A stretch of 64,000 bases of DNA from assembly GCF_003856975.1 (NCBI RefSeq), contig NZ_CP033107.1, positions 2,542,001 to 2,606,000 on the forward strand, given 5' to 3'. The notes below the pieces were generated by a model. That model searched no databases. It was not told the DNA's origin and saw nothing but the letters and a program-made list of their open reading frames with translations. Positions 41,392 through 51,236 of this stretch are shown in pieces (the first letter of the stretch is position 1; each line of letters begins with the position of its first letter). Source of the DNA: Plantibacter sp. PA-3-X8. Its GTDB lineage: Bacteria > Actinomycetota > Actinomycetes > Actinomycetales > Microbacteriaceae. A program made the translations under genes and the position numbers.

Positions 41392-42899
41392 GCGGGTTGA
41401 TCGGTCTCACGGCAGCCGAGCTGTCGAGCAAGCTCCGCGCTGGCGAGGTCTCCAGCGTCGAAGCCACCCAGGCGCACCTCGACCGCATCGCGCAGGTCGA
41501 CGGCGACGTCCACGCCTTCCTCCACGTGTCGGACCACGCAATCGACGTCGCCGCCGACATCGACGCACGCCGTGCCGCGGGCGAGGACCTCGGCGAGCTG
41601 GCGGGCGTCCCGCTCGCCATCAAGGACGTGCTGGTCACGACGGACATGCCGTCCACCTCGGGGAGCAAGATCCTCGAGGGGTACCTGTCACCGTTCGACG
41701 CGACCGTCGTCGCCCGGTCGCGTGCCGCCGGTCTCGTACCGCTCGGCAAGACGAACATGGACGAGTTCGCCATGGGCTCGAGCACGGAGCACTCCGCGTA
41801 CGGCCCGACCCACAACCCGTGGGACCTCGACCGCATCCCCGGCGGTTCCGGCGGTGGCTCCGCCGCCGCGGTCGCCGCGTTCGAGGCGCCCATCGCCCTC
41901 GGCAGCGACACCGGCGGGTCCATCCGCCAGCCGGCGCACGTGACCGGCACGGTCGGCGTCAAGCCGACCTACGGCGCGGTCAGCCGCTACGGGGCGATCG
42001 CGCTCGCCTCCTCGCTCGACCAGGTCGGGCCGGTCAGCCGCACGGTCCTCGACTCGGGCCTCCTCCACGACGTCATCGCCGGGCACGACGCCCTCGACTC
42101 CACCTCGCTCCGCGACGCCTGGCCGTCGATGGCCGCTGCGGCCCGCGAGGGCGCGCGCGGCGACGTGCTGCGCGGCCTCCGGGTCGGCGTCGTCACCGAG
42201 CTCAACGGTGAGGGCTTCCAAGCCGGCGTGAAGAGCCGCTTCCAGGAGGCGCTCGCGGTACTCGAGGCGAACGGTGCCGAGATCGTCGAGGTCTCCGCTC
42301 CGAACTTCGAGTACGCCGTCGCCGCCTACTACCTCATCCTCCCCGCCGAAGCGTCGAGCAACCTCGCGAAGTTCGACTCGGTGCGCTTCGGCATGCGGGT
42401 CACGCCCGAGGGTGGCGGCACGGTCGAGCAGGTCATGTCCGCAACGCGCGAGGCCGGTTTCGGTCCCGAGGTGAAGCGACGGATCATCCTCGGCACGTAC
42501 GCGCTCAGCGCGGGCTACTACGACGCCTACTACGGCAGCGCCCAGAAGGTCCGGACGCTCATCCAGCGCGACTTCGCGGCGGCGTTCGACCAGGTCGACG
42601 TCCTCGTGAGCCCGAGCGCCCCGACGACGGCGTTCAAGCTGGGCGAGCGTATCGACGACCCACTGGCGATGTACCTGAACGACGTCACCACCATCCCGGC
42701 GAACCTCGCCGGCGTGCCCGGCATCAGCGTGCCGATCGGGCTCGCCCCGGAAGACGGTCTGCCCGTCGGCATCCAGTTCATGGCGCCAGCACGGGAGGAC
42801 GCCAGGCTCTACCGGGTCGGCGCCGCTCTCGAGGCGCTTCTCGAATCGACGTGGGGGCACACCCTCATCTCGCAGGCACCCGCTCTCGGAGGTCGGTAA
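41388..42899 (+). CDS. gatA: Asp/Glu-tRNA amidotransferase subunit A
   Basis: 503 residues from GTG 41388, coupled to gatC. The amidase-signature triad is present: Lys79 ([11 protein letters not shown]), cis-Ser154 ([11 protein letters not shown]) and nucleophile Ser178 ([11 protein letters not shown]). GatA hydrolyses glutamine and channels ammonia to GatB. gatB follows three bases after the stop. Confidence 0.96.
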   Translation: MSGLIGLTAAELSSKLRAGEVSSVEATQAHLDRIAQVDGDVHAFLHVSDHAIDVAADIDARRAAGEDLGELAGVPLAIKDVLVTTDMPSTSGSKILEGYLSPFDATVVARSRAAGLVPLGKTNMDEFAMGSSTEHSAYGPTHNPWDLDRIPGGSGGGSAAAVAAFEAPIALGSDTGGSIRQPAHVTGTVGVKPTYGAVSRYGAIALASSLDQVGPVSRTVLDSGLLHDVIAGHDALDSTSLRDAWPSMAAAAREGARGDVLRGLRVGVVTELNGEGFQAGVKSRFQEALAVLEANGAEIVEVSAPNFEYAVAAYYLILPAEASSNLAKFDSVRFGMRVTPEGGGTVEQVMSATREAGFGPEVKRRIILGTYALSAGYYDAYYGSAQKVRTLIQRDFAAAFDQVDVLVSPSAPTTAFKLGERIDDPLAMYLNDVTTIPANLAGVPGISVPIGLAPEDGLPVGIQFMAPAREDARLYRVGAALEALLESTWGHTLISQAPALGGR

Positions 42900-42902
42900 C
42901 CC

Positions 42903-44402
42903 ATGGCCAAGGACAAGCTCCTCTCCTACGAAGAAGCCCTCGAACTGTACGAGCCGGTGCTCGGCTTCGAGGTGCACGTCGAGCTGAACACCAAGACGAA
43001 GATGTTCTCCTCGGCGCCGAACGGCTTCGGCGACGCTCCGAACACGAACATCTCGCCGGTCTGCCTCGGTCTGCCCGGGTCGCTCCCGGTCGTGAACGAG
43101 CAGGCGGTGCGGTACTCGATCAGCCTCGGGCTCGCCCTCGGCTGCTCGATCGCACCCTCGAGCCGTTTCGCGCGGAAGAACTACTTCTACCCCGACCTCG
43201 CGAAGAACTACCAGATCTCGCAGTTCGACGAGCCGATCGCCTTCGAGGGCTCGGTCGACGTCGAGCTGGCGGACGGCACCATCGTGACGGTGCCGATCGA
43301 GCGCGCGCACATGGAGGAGGACGCCGGCAAGCTCACGCACATCGGCGGTTCCACCGGCCGTATCCAGGGTGCCGAGTACTCGCTCGTCGACTACAACCGC
43401 GCGGGTGTGCCGCTCGTCGAGATCGTCACCAAGCCGATCTACGGCACCGAGCACCGGGCACCCGAGATCGCGAAGGCCTACGTCTCCGCGATCCGCGACA
43501 TCGTCGTGGCGCTCGGCATCTCCGACGCGAAGATGGAGCGCGGGAACCTCCGCTGCGACGCCAACATCTCGCTGCGCCCGCGCGGCCAGGAGAAGCTCGG
43601 TACGCGCACGGAGACGAAGAACGTCAACTCCCTGCGTTCCGTCGAGCGCGCCGTCCGCTACGAGATCCAGCGGCAGGCCGCGATCCTCAAGGACGGCGGA
43701 TCCATCATCCAGGAGACGCGGCACTGGCACGAGGACACCGGTGCGACGTCCGCCGGCCGGCCGAAGAGCGACGCCGACGACTACCGGTACTTCCCGGAGC
43801 CCGATCTGCTCCCGGTCGTGCCGTCGCCCGAACTCATCGAGGAACTCCGAGCGGCCTTGCCCGAGCAGCCGTCCGTCCGTCGTCGTCGGCTGAAGAGCGA
43901 ATGGGGCTTCACCGACCTGGAGTTCCAGGACGTCGTGAACGGTGGTCTGCTGAACGAGATCACGGCCACCGTCGAGGCCGGCGCCGCTCCGGCCGCCGCA
44001 CGGAAGTGGTGGACGGGCGAGATCTCGCGGATCGCGAACCAGCGCGATGTCGAGGCGACGAGCCTCGTGTCACCCGAGCACGTCGCGGCACTCGCGGCGC
44101 TCGTCGAGGCCGGAACGCTCAACGACAAGCTCGCACGCCAGGTGCTCGAGGGCGTCATCGACGGGGAGGGCGCTCCTCAGGAGGTCATCGACGCTCGCGG
44201 TCTCGCACTGGTGTCCGACGACGGTCCGCTGATCGCCGCCATCGACGAGGCACTGGCCGCTCAGCCGGACGTCCTCGCCAAGATCCGCGACGGCAAGGTC
44301 CAGGCCGCCGGCGCGGTCATCGGCGCCGTGATGAAGGCGATGCGCGGACAGGCCGATGCGGCGCGTGTGCGCGAACTCGTCCTGGAGCGCGCATCGCAGT
44401 AG
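42903..44402 (+). CDS. gatB: Asp/Glu-tRNA amidotransferase subunit B
   Basis: 499 residues. Family segments: [63 protein letters not shown] and [10 protein letters not shown], then the helical/YqeY-type tail that binds tRNA. GatB phosphorylates and amidates Glu-tRNA(Gln) (or Asp-tRNA(Asn)), standing in for a missing GlnRS or AsnRS. It is last of the gatCAB operon, followed by a hairpin. Confidence 0.96.
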   Translation: MAKDKLLSYEEALELYEPVLGFEVHVELNTKTKMFSSAPNGFGDAPNTNISPVCLGLPGSLPVVNEQAVRYSISLGLALGCSIAPSSRFARKNYFYPDLAKNYQISQFDEPIAFEGSVDVELADGTIVTVPIERAHMEEDAGKLTHIGGSTGRIQGAEYSLVDYNRAGVPLVEIVTKPIYGTEHRAPEIAKAYVSAIRDIVVALGISDAKMERGNLRCDANISLRPRGQEKLGTRTETKNVNSLRSVERAVRYEIQRQAAILKDGGSIIQETRHWHEDTGATSAGRPKSDADDYRYFPEPDLLPVVPSPELIEELRAALPEQPSVRRRRLKSEWGFTDLEFQDVVNGGLLNEITATVEAGAAPAAARKWWTGEISRIANQRDVEATSLVSPEHVAALAALVEAGTLNDKLARQVLEGVIDGEGAPQEVIDARGLALVSDDGPLIAAIDEALAAQPDVLAKIRDGKVQAAGAVIGAVMKAMRGQADAARVRELVLERASQ

Positions 44403-44417
44403 CGGTCACCGCTGCAC

Positions 44418-44462
44418 CATCGGGCCCGCGCCACCGTCGATGACGGCGGCTCGGGCCCGATG
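44418..44462 (+). terminator. Hairpin terminator of gatCAB
   Basis: An 11-bp outer stem (44418-44428 with 44452-44462) and an inner CCGTC-GAT-GACGG stem; no U tract. Confidence 0.6.
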
Positions 44463-44505
44463 TCGTCGGCCAGGGGAAGCCCTGGTGCCGACTGCTGGCC
44501 CGGCA

Positions 44506-44511
44506 TACACT
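44506..44511 (+). promoter_or_regulatory. -10 box TACACT, leaderless start
   Basis: Six bases separate it from ATG 44518, and no ribosome binding site is seen. Confidence 0.5.
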
Positions 44512-44517
44512 TCCGCC

Positions 44518-45114
44518 ATGCTGGTCGAAGGCACCATGCGGTGGCAGGTCACGGAAGACGCTCCGATGGCCCTCATGCTGGCGCTCGCGTTCCGCGACAT
44601 GGCAGGGCTCGGCGAGCGATGCGTCGCGCAGCTTCCCGCGGTCACACCGGGTCTGGAGCGGGTCGACGTCACCGGCCTCGACCTCGACGCGCTCGCCGTC
44701 CAGTTCGACGGTTGGTGGACCGGGATCGCCCGTCGCGACACGCGCCTGTTCATGGCCGAGGTCCGTCCACCACACTTCGAGGTGTTCGATCGAGCCCTCG
44801 ACCTGCAGGAGCTCGCCTACCGGGCGTACGACGACGCGCACCGCTGGGCGTCGGCTCGCATCCGGGAGTACGAGCGCGCGCTCGCAGGCCGATCGCCGAG
44901 TCGCCTCACCGACGTCTACGAACTCATCCGCGAGCGTCAGTTCGAGTTGCGCCGGCAATCCAGCTCGTTCCGGTTGGACCTCGAGGTGCTCCCGATCTGC
45001 CGACCGGGGGCCTGGGTGGTCGCGCCCGACACGATCGTGGTCAGTGAGTCGCTCCGGGACGACCAGGAGGCCTTCCGTGAATGGCTACGGCCGCTGGTCC
45101 ACGGCCTGGTCTGA
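44518..45114 (+). CDS. Unrecognised 198-aa protein downstream of gatB
   Basis: 198 residues from ATG 44518, chosen because a TACACT -10 box ends six bases earlier. No signal peptide or membrane segment is seen; the protein looks soluble and largely helical in the middle (YRAYDDAHRWASARIREYERAL, about 100-121). It includes a paired-tryptophan stretch (DGWWTGIARRDTRLF) and ends with a segment reading like a protein-fold core (LDLEVLPICRPGAWVVAPDTIVVS). I recognise no family. The 3' end overlaps the convergent acyltransferase gene by 30 bases. Confidence 0.65.
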   Translation: MLVEGTMRWQVTEDAPMALMLALAFRDMAGLGERCVAQLPAVTPGLERVDVTGLDLDALAVQFDGWWTGIARRDTRLFMAEVRPPHFEVFDRALDLQELAYRAYDDAHRWASARIREYERALAGRSPSRLTDVYELIRERQFELRRQSSSFRLDLEVLPICRPGAWVVAPDTIVVSESLRDDQEAFREWLRPLVHGLV

Positions 45115-46410
45115 TCCGCCCGCGACGCGCTCGACCGGCCGACGGGTCGGGTTCAGGAGCACGACCGCGATGATCGAGCCGACAGCGCCGGCAGCCGCCA
45201 TCGCGGCGGTGAGCGGGTGGGAGATCTCCGCGAAGGGCATGATGAAGGCGCTCGCGAGCGCGATCCACACGGCGACGTGTGCAGGCTTGCGCTCCGGGTC
45301 GAGGCGCAGCTTGCGGGGGTGCTCGACGCGGCCGAGGAGTGTGCCGACGCCCGCGAGCAGAACCGCGACGACGAGCAGTACGACCGGTCGGGTCCACCAC
45401 CATGCCGCACTCAGCGGTTCCGCGAAGGGGATGCCGAGGGCGAGCTGGAGACCGGCGACCGCGATGATCAGGGGGAGATGCCAGAGGTACACCGTCATCA
45501 GCCGGGACCCGATGAGGAAGACGACCGCTCGCGCGGCGCGGGTCCGCATGATCGCCGTGAGCAGCGGGTGCGCCAGGGCGAGCAGGGCGAGCTGCCCGAC
45601 GCCGAGGACGACGAGGGGGAGGGTCGGTGGGTTGAGGTTGCCGAGCATGCTGGTCGAGTACGGCAGCCAGGTCGTGATCGGCACGAGCGCACCGTAGGAG
45701 ACGAGCACCACGGCCACGAGGACGAGGCGCGGAACGGAGCGGAGACGTCCGTCGGCCAGGAAGAACCCGAACTGCTGCAGCAGCGGCCAGACGAACACCA
45801 GGTTGACGAGACCGATGCCCAGGAGACCGGTCGAGTAACGGACGACGTCGACGAGGATCACGCCGGCCAGCAGTGCCGCACAGGTCAGGAAGGGGTGGCG
45901 GTCGTGGCAGGTGGCGAGGAACGGGGCGACCGCCTGGCACAGCAGGTAGGCGGCCAGGAACCAGAGCGGGGAGCCGACGCCTGCGGCGACGGCCTCGATG
46001 ATGGCCGGGTCGACACCGAGCGCCCCGGCGAGCCACAGCCCCGCGGCGAGGAAGAGCAGGACCGGGATCGTCGGCAGGGCGAGTCGGAACACCCGGGACC
46101 GGAGGAAGTTGCTGGTCCCGCCACCACGTCGGACGGTGCTGCGCCAGCCGGTGATCGTCGCGAAGCCGCCAACGATGAAGAACAACGGCATGATCTGGCC
46201 GAACCAGGTACCCGTGTCGAACCACGACTGCTGCTCGAGCGCTCGGGAGATGCCGATCGTGCCGTCCGGCTCGACGGCCACCGCGACCATCAGAAGGTGG
46301 ACGATGACGACCGTCACGACGCACGCGACGCGCACGAGGTCGAGGGCGAGGTCCCGCCCGGAGAGGTCTGGGACCGCCGGGGCCGACCCGGTCCGCGTTC
46401 GCGTGCTCAT
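45085..46410 (-). CDS. Acyltransferase-3 family membrane protein
   Basis: 441 residues from ATG 46410. About ten membrane segments. The family start pattern is RDLALDLVRVACVVTVVIVHLLMV with the conserved Arg-x10-His, then MPLFFIVGGFATITGW, FLRSRVFRLALP and LWHLPLII. Members transfer acetyl or other acyl groups to cell-surface sugars or lipids. The substrate is unknown and there is no glycan gene cluster here to guide it. Confidence 0.88.
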   Translation of the reverse strand: MSTRTRTGSAPAVPDLSGRDLALDLVRVACVVTVVIVHLLMVAVAVEPDGTIGISRALEQQSWFDTGTWFGQIMPLFFIVGGFATITGWRSTVRRGGGTSNFLRSRVFRLALPTIPVLLFLAAGLWLAGALGVDPAIIEAVAAGVGSPLWFLAAYLLCQAVAPFLATCHDRHPFLTCAALLAGVILVDVVRYSTGLLGIGLVNLVFVWPLLQQFGFFLADGRLRSVPRLVLVAVVLVSYGALVPITTWLPYSTSMLGNLNPPTLPLVVLGVGQLALLALAHPLLTAIMRTRAARAVVFLIGSRLMTVYLWHLPLIIAVAGLQLALGIPFAEPLSAAWWWTRPVVLLVVAVLLAGVGTLLGRVEHPRKLRLDPERKPAHVAVWIALASAFIMPFAEISHPLTAAMAAAGAVGSIIAVVLLNPTRRPVERVAGGSDQAVDQRP

Positions 46411-46492
46411 CGCCGGACAGCCTAGCGTCGCCGGGCCCTCCCGCCTCGGCCCTTGTGGAGAGCGTGTCGGAGGCGACTGAGACAATGGAGGC

Positions 46493-47791
46493 ATGAGTCG
46501 GCAGGATGGAGCGTCGCGTCGCGTCTCGGCGCACGATGCCGACGACAGCGGTACCCCCATCCTCCACGTCGACATGGACGCGTTCTTCGTCTCGGTCGAG
46601 CTCTTGGAACGGCCCGAGCTGCGCGGTCTGCCGATCATCGTGGGAAACAAGGAGGGGCGGTCGGTCGTCACCTCCGCCAGTTACGAGGCTCGCCGGTACG
46701 GCGTGCGAGCGGCGATGCCGGTGTCCCAGGCGATGCGCCTCTGTCCGAGGGCCGTCGTGTTGCCACCCCACCACGGCAGGTACCGCGAGTACTCCGACCG
46801 GGTGATGGAGGTCTTCGAGTCGGTCACGCCGCTCGTCGAGCCGCTGAGCATCGATGAGGCCTTCCTCGACGTGTCCGGCGCGGTCCGGTTGCTCGGGAGC
46901 CCACGGACGATCGCCGCGCTCGTGAAGCAACGGGTCCTCGACGCGACCGGTCTGCCGTGCTCGGTCGGCTTGGCATCGACGAAGTACGTCGCGAAGCTCG
47001 CCTCCGGCCTGTCGAAGCCCGACGGCCTGCTGGTCGTGCCCGCCGACGAGACCTTGGCGTTCCTCCACCCGTTGCCGGTCGGCGCGCTGTGGGGGGTCGG
47101 TGGTCGGACGGAGGAGCAGCTGACGAACCGGGGCATCCGGACCATCGGTCAGCTCGCCTCCACCCCGCTGTCGATGCTCCAGCGCGCGGTCGGTGAGGCC
47201 TCCGGTCGCCGACTCCTCGAGCTCGCGAACGGGATCGATCCGCGCGGCATCGAGCTGGCACGACGCGAGAGGAGCGTCAGCCACGAGGTGACCTTCCCGA
47301 CGGACGTCTCCGACCCGACCATCCTCAAGCGCGAGCTGCTGAACCTCGCCGGTCTCGTCGCGATCCGGCTCCGGAAGGGCGGCTACGCCGGCCGGACGAT
47401 CAGCATCCGTGTCCGCTATGCGGACTTCAGCGTCATCACGCGGTCGCGCACCATCGGCGAGGCCACGAACGTCGGGCGTCGGGTCTACGACGAGGCGGCG
47501 TCGTTGTTCGACGACCTCGATCGCGGTGGGCGTCTCGTGCGCCTCGTCGGGGTGAAGGTCGACCAGCTCGTCCCCGCCGATGAGGCCGGCGCCGGGCTCT
47601 GGGACCCGGACGAGGAGTGGCGTGAAGCCGAGCAGACGATCGACCGGGTCGCGAGCCGGTTCGGCGATCTCGCGATCGCTCCCGCCTCCCTCCTCGGCAA
47701 GCCGAGGCGTCGCGGACTCGGCAGTCGCGGAGACTCGCAGGGTGCTGGGAGCACGGATCAACCCCTTGGACCGGTGGATACCGAGCGGTAG
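46493..47791 (+). CDS. dinB: DNA polymerase IV (Y family)
   Basis: 432 residues from ATG 46493, with GGAGG just upstream and a GACAAT -10-like box seven bases away. Catalytic acidics: Asp27 and Asp29 in HVDMDAFFVSVE, Asp121 and Glu122 in SIDEAFLDVSG. Also YEARRYGVRAAMP, SVGLASTKYVAKLASGLSKPDG and a helix-hairpin-helix LWGVGGRTEEQL. The little-finger domain follows (SVSHEVTFPTD). It copies damaged templates with low fidelity. I see no LexA box nearby. Confidence 0.94.
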   Translation: MSRQDGASRRVSAHDADDSGTPILHVDMDAFFVSVELLERPELRGLPIIVGNKEGRSVVTSASYEARRYGVRAAMPVSQAMRLCPRAVVLPPHHGRYREYSDRVMEVFESVTPLVEPLSIDEAFLDVSGAVRLLGSPRTIAALVKQRVLDATGLPCSVGLASTKYVAKLASGLSKPDGLLVVPADETLAFLHPLPVGALWGVGGRTEEQLTNRGIRTIGQLASTPLSMLQRAVGEASGRRLLELANGIDPRGIELARRERSVSHEVTFPTDVSDPTILKRELLNLAGLVAIRLRKGGYAGRTISIRVRYADFSVITRSRTIGEATNVGRRVYDEAASLFDDLDRGGRLVRLVGVKVDQLVPADEAGAGLWDPDEEWREAEQTIDRVASRFGDLAIAPASLLGKPRRRGLGSRGDSQGAGSTDQPLGPVDTER

Positions 47792-47794
47792 CCT
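47789..47794 (+). promoter_or_regulatory. -10 box TAGCCT, leaderless start
   Basis: Six bases separate it from ATG 47801; it overlaps the end of dinB. Confidence 0.5.
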
Positions 47795-47800
47795 CGCGGT

Positions 47801-48130
47801 ATGACGAATCTCGTGGAGAAGCTGGCAGAACAGGCGAAGGGGCTCGGCGTGTCCGCAGCCTACGGGGAGCAGCAGGACGTCGACGGCACGAAGCTCGTGC
47901 CCGTCGCGCTGACGTACTACGGCTTCGGCGGCGGCTCCGAGGGCGACGGCGACGACGCCCCGAGCGGCGGTGGCGGCGGTGGCGTCTCGATCCCGGTCGG
48001 TGCCTACATCAAGACCGACGAGGGTCTCCGTTTCGACCCGAACCTCATCTCGCTCATCGCCGTCGCGATCCCGTTCATCTGGGTGAGCGGCAAAGCTCTG
48101 GCCGGCCTCATCAAGGCCCTCAAGAAGTAG
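47801..48130 (+). CDS. GerW/YtfJ-like small protein
   Basis: 109 residues. The pattern VEKLAEQAKGLGVSAAYGEQQDVDGTKLVPVA, a glycine-rich loop (about 46-66), then GVSIPVGAYIKTDEGLRFDPN and a hydrophobic C-terminus fits the spore-protein YtfJ/GerW family. In firmicutes relatives act in spore germination; this organism should not sporulate, so the role is unknown. The C-terminal hydrophobic stretch (LISLIAVAIPFIWVSGKAL) may anchor it to the membrane. Confidence 0.75.
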   Translation: MTNLVEKLAEQAKGLGVSAAYGEQQDVDGTKLVPVALTYYGFGGGSEGDGDDAPSGGGGGGVSIPVGAYIKTDEGLRFDPNLISLIAVAIPFIWVSGKALAGLIKALKK

Positions 48131-48175
48131 CCCTCCCCGTCGAACCCCTGTCGTGCGACTGCGCACGGCAGGGGT

Positions 48176-48181
48176 TAGACT
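48176..48181 (+). promoter_or_regulatory. -10 box TAGACT before the TPP riboswitch
   Basis: The predicted transcription start (~48188) falls at the 5' edge of the riboswitch. Confidence 0.55.
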
Positions 48182-48186
48182 CGTGC

Positions 48187-48277
48187 CACCACGGGAGTCC
48201 GGTGAACCGGGCTGAGAGGAAGGTATTCGCCTTCGACCGTCGAACCTGATCTGGATCATGCCAGCGCAGGGAGACCA
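48187..48277 (+). ncRNA. TPP riboswitch (THI element)
   Basis: The conserved aptamer cores are plain: GTCCGGTGAACCGGGCTGAG around 48197-48216, containing the CTGAGA pyrimidine-sensor loop (48212-48217), then GACCGTCGAACCTGATCTGG (48235-48254) and GCGCAGGGA near the 3' side (48264-48273). This class binds thiamine pyrophosphate and shuts down thiamine genes. It lies ~50 bases before the ykoE start, so control could be by sequestering the ribosome binding site; I see no strong terminator hairpin. Confidence 0.95.
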
Positions 48278-48325
48278 TTTCTCGCTATCCCGTGCTCTTT
48301 TCCGTCTACAGGAAGGGCACGTATC

Positions 48326-48955
48326 GTGTCAGCATCGACCAAGATCTCACCCTCTGAACGCGCTGCGTCGCGGACCTTGCGCTGGAGGGTCGTCGACATC
48401 GTCGTGGTCGCCGTGCTCGGCGTCGCGACCGGCCTCATCTTCTGGGCGTGGAACACGCTCGGATCACTCTGGTACGCGGGTGCCAGCGCCGTTACGCCCG
48501 GTTTCGGCGGGATCGCCGTCGGGATCTGGCTCCTCGGCGGGGTGCTCGGCGGACTCATCATCCGGAAGCCCGGCGCAGCACTCCTCGTCGAGACCATCGG
48601 TGCGATCGTCTCCGCCCTCATCGGCAACGCATGGGGCGTCACGACGGTGTACTCCGGCCTCGCTCAGGGCCTCGGCGCCGAGCTGGTGTTCGCGGCGCTC
48701 GCGTACAAGCGCCTCGGCCTCGTTCCGGCGATCCTCGCCGGTGCCGGCGCCGGGGCCGGCGCGTGGCTCCTCGAGCTCGTGATGTCGGGCAACCTCGAGA
48801 AGGGTGTCGAGTTCAACGCGATCTACCTCGGTTCGCTGCTCGTCTCGGGCGCGATCCTCGCCGGTGTCGTCGGCTGGGCACTCGTCAGGGCACTCGCGTC
48901 GACCGGAGCGCTCAGTCGGTTCGCGTCGGGGCGGGACGCTCGGCGCGAGGTCTGA
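48326..48955 (+). CDS. ykoE: ECF transporter S component, YkoE (thiamine/HMP)
   Basis: 209 residues from GTG 48326, with AGGAAGGG upstream. Five to six membrane segments. Family features: RVVDIVVVAVLGVATGLIFWAWN, GIAVGIWLLGGVLGGLIIRKPGAALLVETIGAIVSALIGN and AQGLGAELVFAALAYKR. YkoE is the substrate-binding subunit for thiamine or its hydroxymethylpyrimidine moiety, consistent with the TPP riboswitch. First gene of ykoE-ykoD-ykoC. Confidence 0.92.
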   Translation: MSASTKISPSERAASRTLRWRVVDIVVVAVLGVATGLIFWAWNTLGSLWYAGASAVTPGFGGIAVGIWLLGGVLGGLIIRKPGAALLVETIGAIVSALIGNAWGVTTVYSGLAQGLGAELVFAALAYKRLGLVPAILAGAGAGAGAWLLELVMSGNLEKGVEFNAIYLGSLLVSGAILAGVVGWALVRALASTGALSRFASGRDARREV

Positions 48956-48957
48956 TC

Positions 48958-50439
48958 GTGCCGGGAGCGGCTGCGACCGGTCCGGCGCGCGTCGTCGCGC
49001 GGGACTGGGGGTGGCGTCATGCCGGTCGGAAGGCCTGGGCGGTGCGCGACCTCGACCTCGTGATCGAACCGGGCGAGCGGGTCCTCCTCCTGGGGGCGTC
49101 CGGTGCCGGCAAGTCGACGCTGATCCACGCACTGGCCGGCGTCCTCGGCGGTGCGGACGAGGGGGAGTCCCACGGCTCGCTCCTCGTGGACGGCGTTCCG
49201 CCTGAACGAGCGAGGGGTCGCATCGGGCTCGTGCTGCAGGATCCCGACTCGCAGGTGATCCTGTCCAAGGTCGGCGACGACGTCGCCTTCGGCTGCGAGA
49301 ACCTCGGCGTCGAGCGCGAGGAGATCTGGCGCCGCGTCGACGCCTCGCTGGAGGCCGTCGGACTGGACCTGCCGCTGGACCACTCGACCTCGGCGCTGTC
49401 CGGCGGTCAGAAACAGCGGCTGGCCCTCGCCGGAGTGCTCGCCATGCACCCCTCGCTCCTCCTGCTCGACGAACCGACCGCGAACCTCGACCCGGCAGGG
49501 GTGGCCGAGGTGCGGGACGCCGTCGCTCGGCTGGTCGATGACGGTTCGTCCACCCTGGTCGTCATCGAACACCGCGTCGACGTCTGGCGCGAGCTGATGA
49601 CCAGGGTCGTCGTGCTCGACGCCGACGGCGGTGTCCTCGCCGACGGGCCACCCGACCTCGTCCTGGACGACGTCGGGCAGCGCCTGGCCGATGCGGGTGT
49701 CTGGGTGCCGGGCATCCCGCTGGGGTTGGCCCCTCGTCCGGTATCCGGCCCATCTGCGGCGGTCATCACGACCGACGACCTGGCGATCGGTCGAACGCGG
49801 AAGCAGCCGGTGCAGGAGCACCTGGGGCTCGCGGTGCCCGAGGGCGCGGCGACCGTCATCGTCGGCCCCAACGGCGCGGGGAAGTCCACGCTCGCGCTCA
49901 CGCTGGCGGGACTGCTGCCGGAGATCACGGGGACGGTGACCGCCGCTCCGCAGCTCGCCGGCAGGCTGGGATCCCGGCCGATCCGCTGGAAGTCCACCGA
50001 GTTGCTCACACGCATCGGGACGGTCTTCCAGGATCCCGAGCACCAGTTCGTCTCATCGACCGTGCGGAACGAGCTCGGTGTCGGCCTGCAGGCCCTCCGC
50101 TGGTCCCGGACCGCCATCGACGAGCGGGTCTCCGAGATCCTCGAGGCGCTCGGTCTCGGTCGTCTTGCCGAGGCGAACCCGTTCAGCCTCTCGGGCGGTC
50201 AGAAGCGCCGGTTGTCGGTGGCCACCGTCCTCGCCGCCCGGCCGGCGGTCATGGTCCTCGACGAACCGACGTTCGGGCAGGATCGACGCACGTGGTTGTC
50301 ACTCGTCCGCCTGCTGCAGCACGAGCTCGAGCGCGGCGCGACGATCGTCTCCGTCACGCATGACGCGGGGGTCGTCGAACATCTGGGCGACCATCGCATC
50401 CTCCTCGAACCGCTGGAACTCGGGAGGCGGGCCGCATGA
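48958..50439 (+). CDS. ykoD: ECF transporter double ATPase, YkoD
   Basis: 493 residues from GTG 48958, two bases after ykoE. Two fused ABC ATPase domains: Walker A LLGASGAGKST (about 41-51) with ALSGGQKQRLALAGVL and LLLLDEPTANLDP, then Walker A IVGPNGAGKST (about 301-311) with SLSGGQKRRLSVATVL and VMVLDEPTFGQD. The usual two EcfA ATPases are here one chain, as in the YkoD class. It powers uptake through YkoE with YkoC. Overlaps ykoC (ATGA). Confidence 0.94.
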   Translation: MPGAAATGPARVVARDWGWRHAGRKAWAVRDLDLVIEPGERVLLLGASGAGKSTLIHALAGVLGGADEGESHGSLLVDGVPPERARGRIGLVLQDPDSQVILSKVGDDVAFGCENLGVEREEIWRRVDASLEAVGLDLPLDHSTSALSGGQKQRLALAGVLAMHPSLLLLDEPTANLDPAGVAEVRDAVARLVDDGSSTLVVIEHRVDVWRELMTRVVVLDADGGVLADGPPDLVLDDVGQRLADAGVWVPGIPLGLAPRPVSGPSAAVITTDDLAIGRTRKQPVQEHLGLAVPEGAATVIVGPNGAGKSTLALTLAGLLPEITGTVTAAPQLAGRLGSRPIRWKSTELLTRIGTVFQDPEHQFVSSTVRNELGVGLQALRWSRTAIDERVSEILEALGLGRLAEANPFSLSGGQKRRLSVATVLAARPAVMVLDEPTFGQDRRTWLSLVRLLQHELERGATIVSVTHDAGVVEHLGDHRILLEPLELGRRAA

Positions 50440-51236
50440 CGAGCCTCACGGCAGCGGACCGCTCGACGGTGTTGCACCATCGACCGCCACTCGACCGCGT
50501 GAATCCGGTGACGAAGGTGCTGGCCGTTCTCATCCTGTCCGTCCCGTTGCTGTTGACGATCGACTGGGTGAGTGCGAGCACGGCGGTGCTGCTCGAAGTG
50601 ATGCTGTTCCCGCTCTCCGGCCTGCGGTTCACCGCGCTGCTGAAGCGGGCACTGCCGGTGCTCGTCTTCGCGCCCATCGGCGGGATCAGCATGCTGTTGT
50701 ACGCGAAGCCGGGAGGGACGGAGTACCTGTCGCTCGGGTTCGTCAGGGTGACGGACAACTCGATCGAGCTGGCGGTCGCCGTGACGATCCGCGTGTTGGC
50801 GCTCGGTCTCCCGACGATCCTGCTCTTCGCGCGGGTGGATCCGACCGATCTGGCCGACGGCTTGTCCCAGATCACGAAGCTGCCGTCGCGGTTCGTGCTC
50901 GGGATCCTTGCTGGGGCGCGGATGCTCGGACTCTTCATCGACGACTGGCGCAGTCTCGCGCTCGCCCGTCGTGCCCGTGGGCTGGGGGACCGGGGAGTGG
51001 TCCGGCGGTTCGCGTCCATGGCGTTCGTGCTGCTGGTGTTCGCCATCCGCCGCGGGAGCAAACTCGCGACGGCGATGGAGGCGCGGGGGTTCGGGGCACC
51101 GAACGAACGCACCTGGGCCAGACCGTCCCGCCTGGGCCGGGCTGACCTCGTCGCCGTCCTGGTGACGATCGTCATCATGGCTTTCGCGCTGTCCACGGCG
51201 GTCCTCGCCGGCACGTTCCGGGTCGTGGGCCAGTGA
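50436..51236 (+). CDS. ykoC: ECF transporter T component, YkoC
   Basis: 266 residues; ATG 50436 overlaps the ykoD stop. EcfT pattern: an N-terminal HRPPLDRVNPVTKVLAVLILS, several membrane segments and the coupling helices with the ARG-type motif (ARRARGLGDRGV and AMEARGFGAP), which contact the ATPases. It links the double ATPase to the S component YkoE in the membrane. Confidence 0.93.
   Translation: MTSLTAADRSTVLHHRPPLDRVNPVTKVLAVLILSVPLLLTIDWVSASTAVLLEVMLFPLSGLRFTALLKRALPVLVFAPIGGISMLLYAKPGGTEYLSLGFVRVTDNSIELAVAVTIRVLALGLPTILLFARVDPTDLADGLSQITKLPSRFVLGILAGARMLGLFIDDWRSLALARRARGLGDRGVVRRFASMAFVLLVFAIRRGSKLATAMEARGFGAPNERTWARPSRLGRADLVAVLVTIVIMAFALSTAVLAGTFRVVGQ

Noticed and set aside
41688..43730. 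680-aa leftward frame opposite gatA/gatB
   Set aside because: Antisense shadow of two well-supported genes.
45041..48259. 1072-aa leftward frame
   Set aside because: Spans the acyltransferase, dinB, the GerW-like gene and the TPP riboswitch; no domain.
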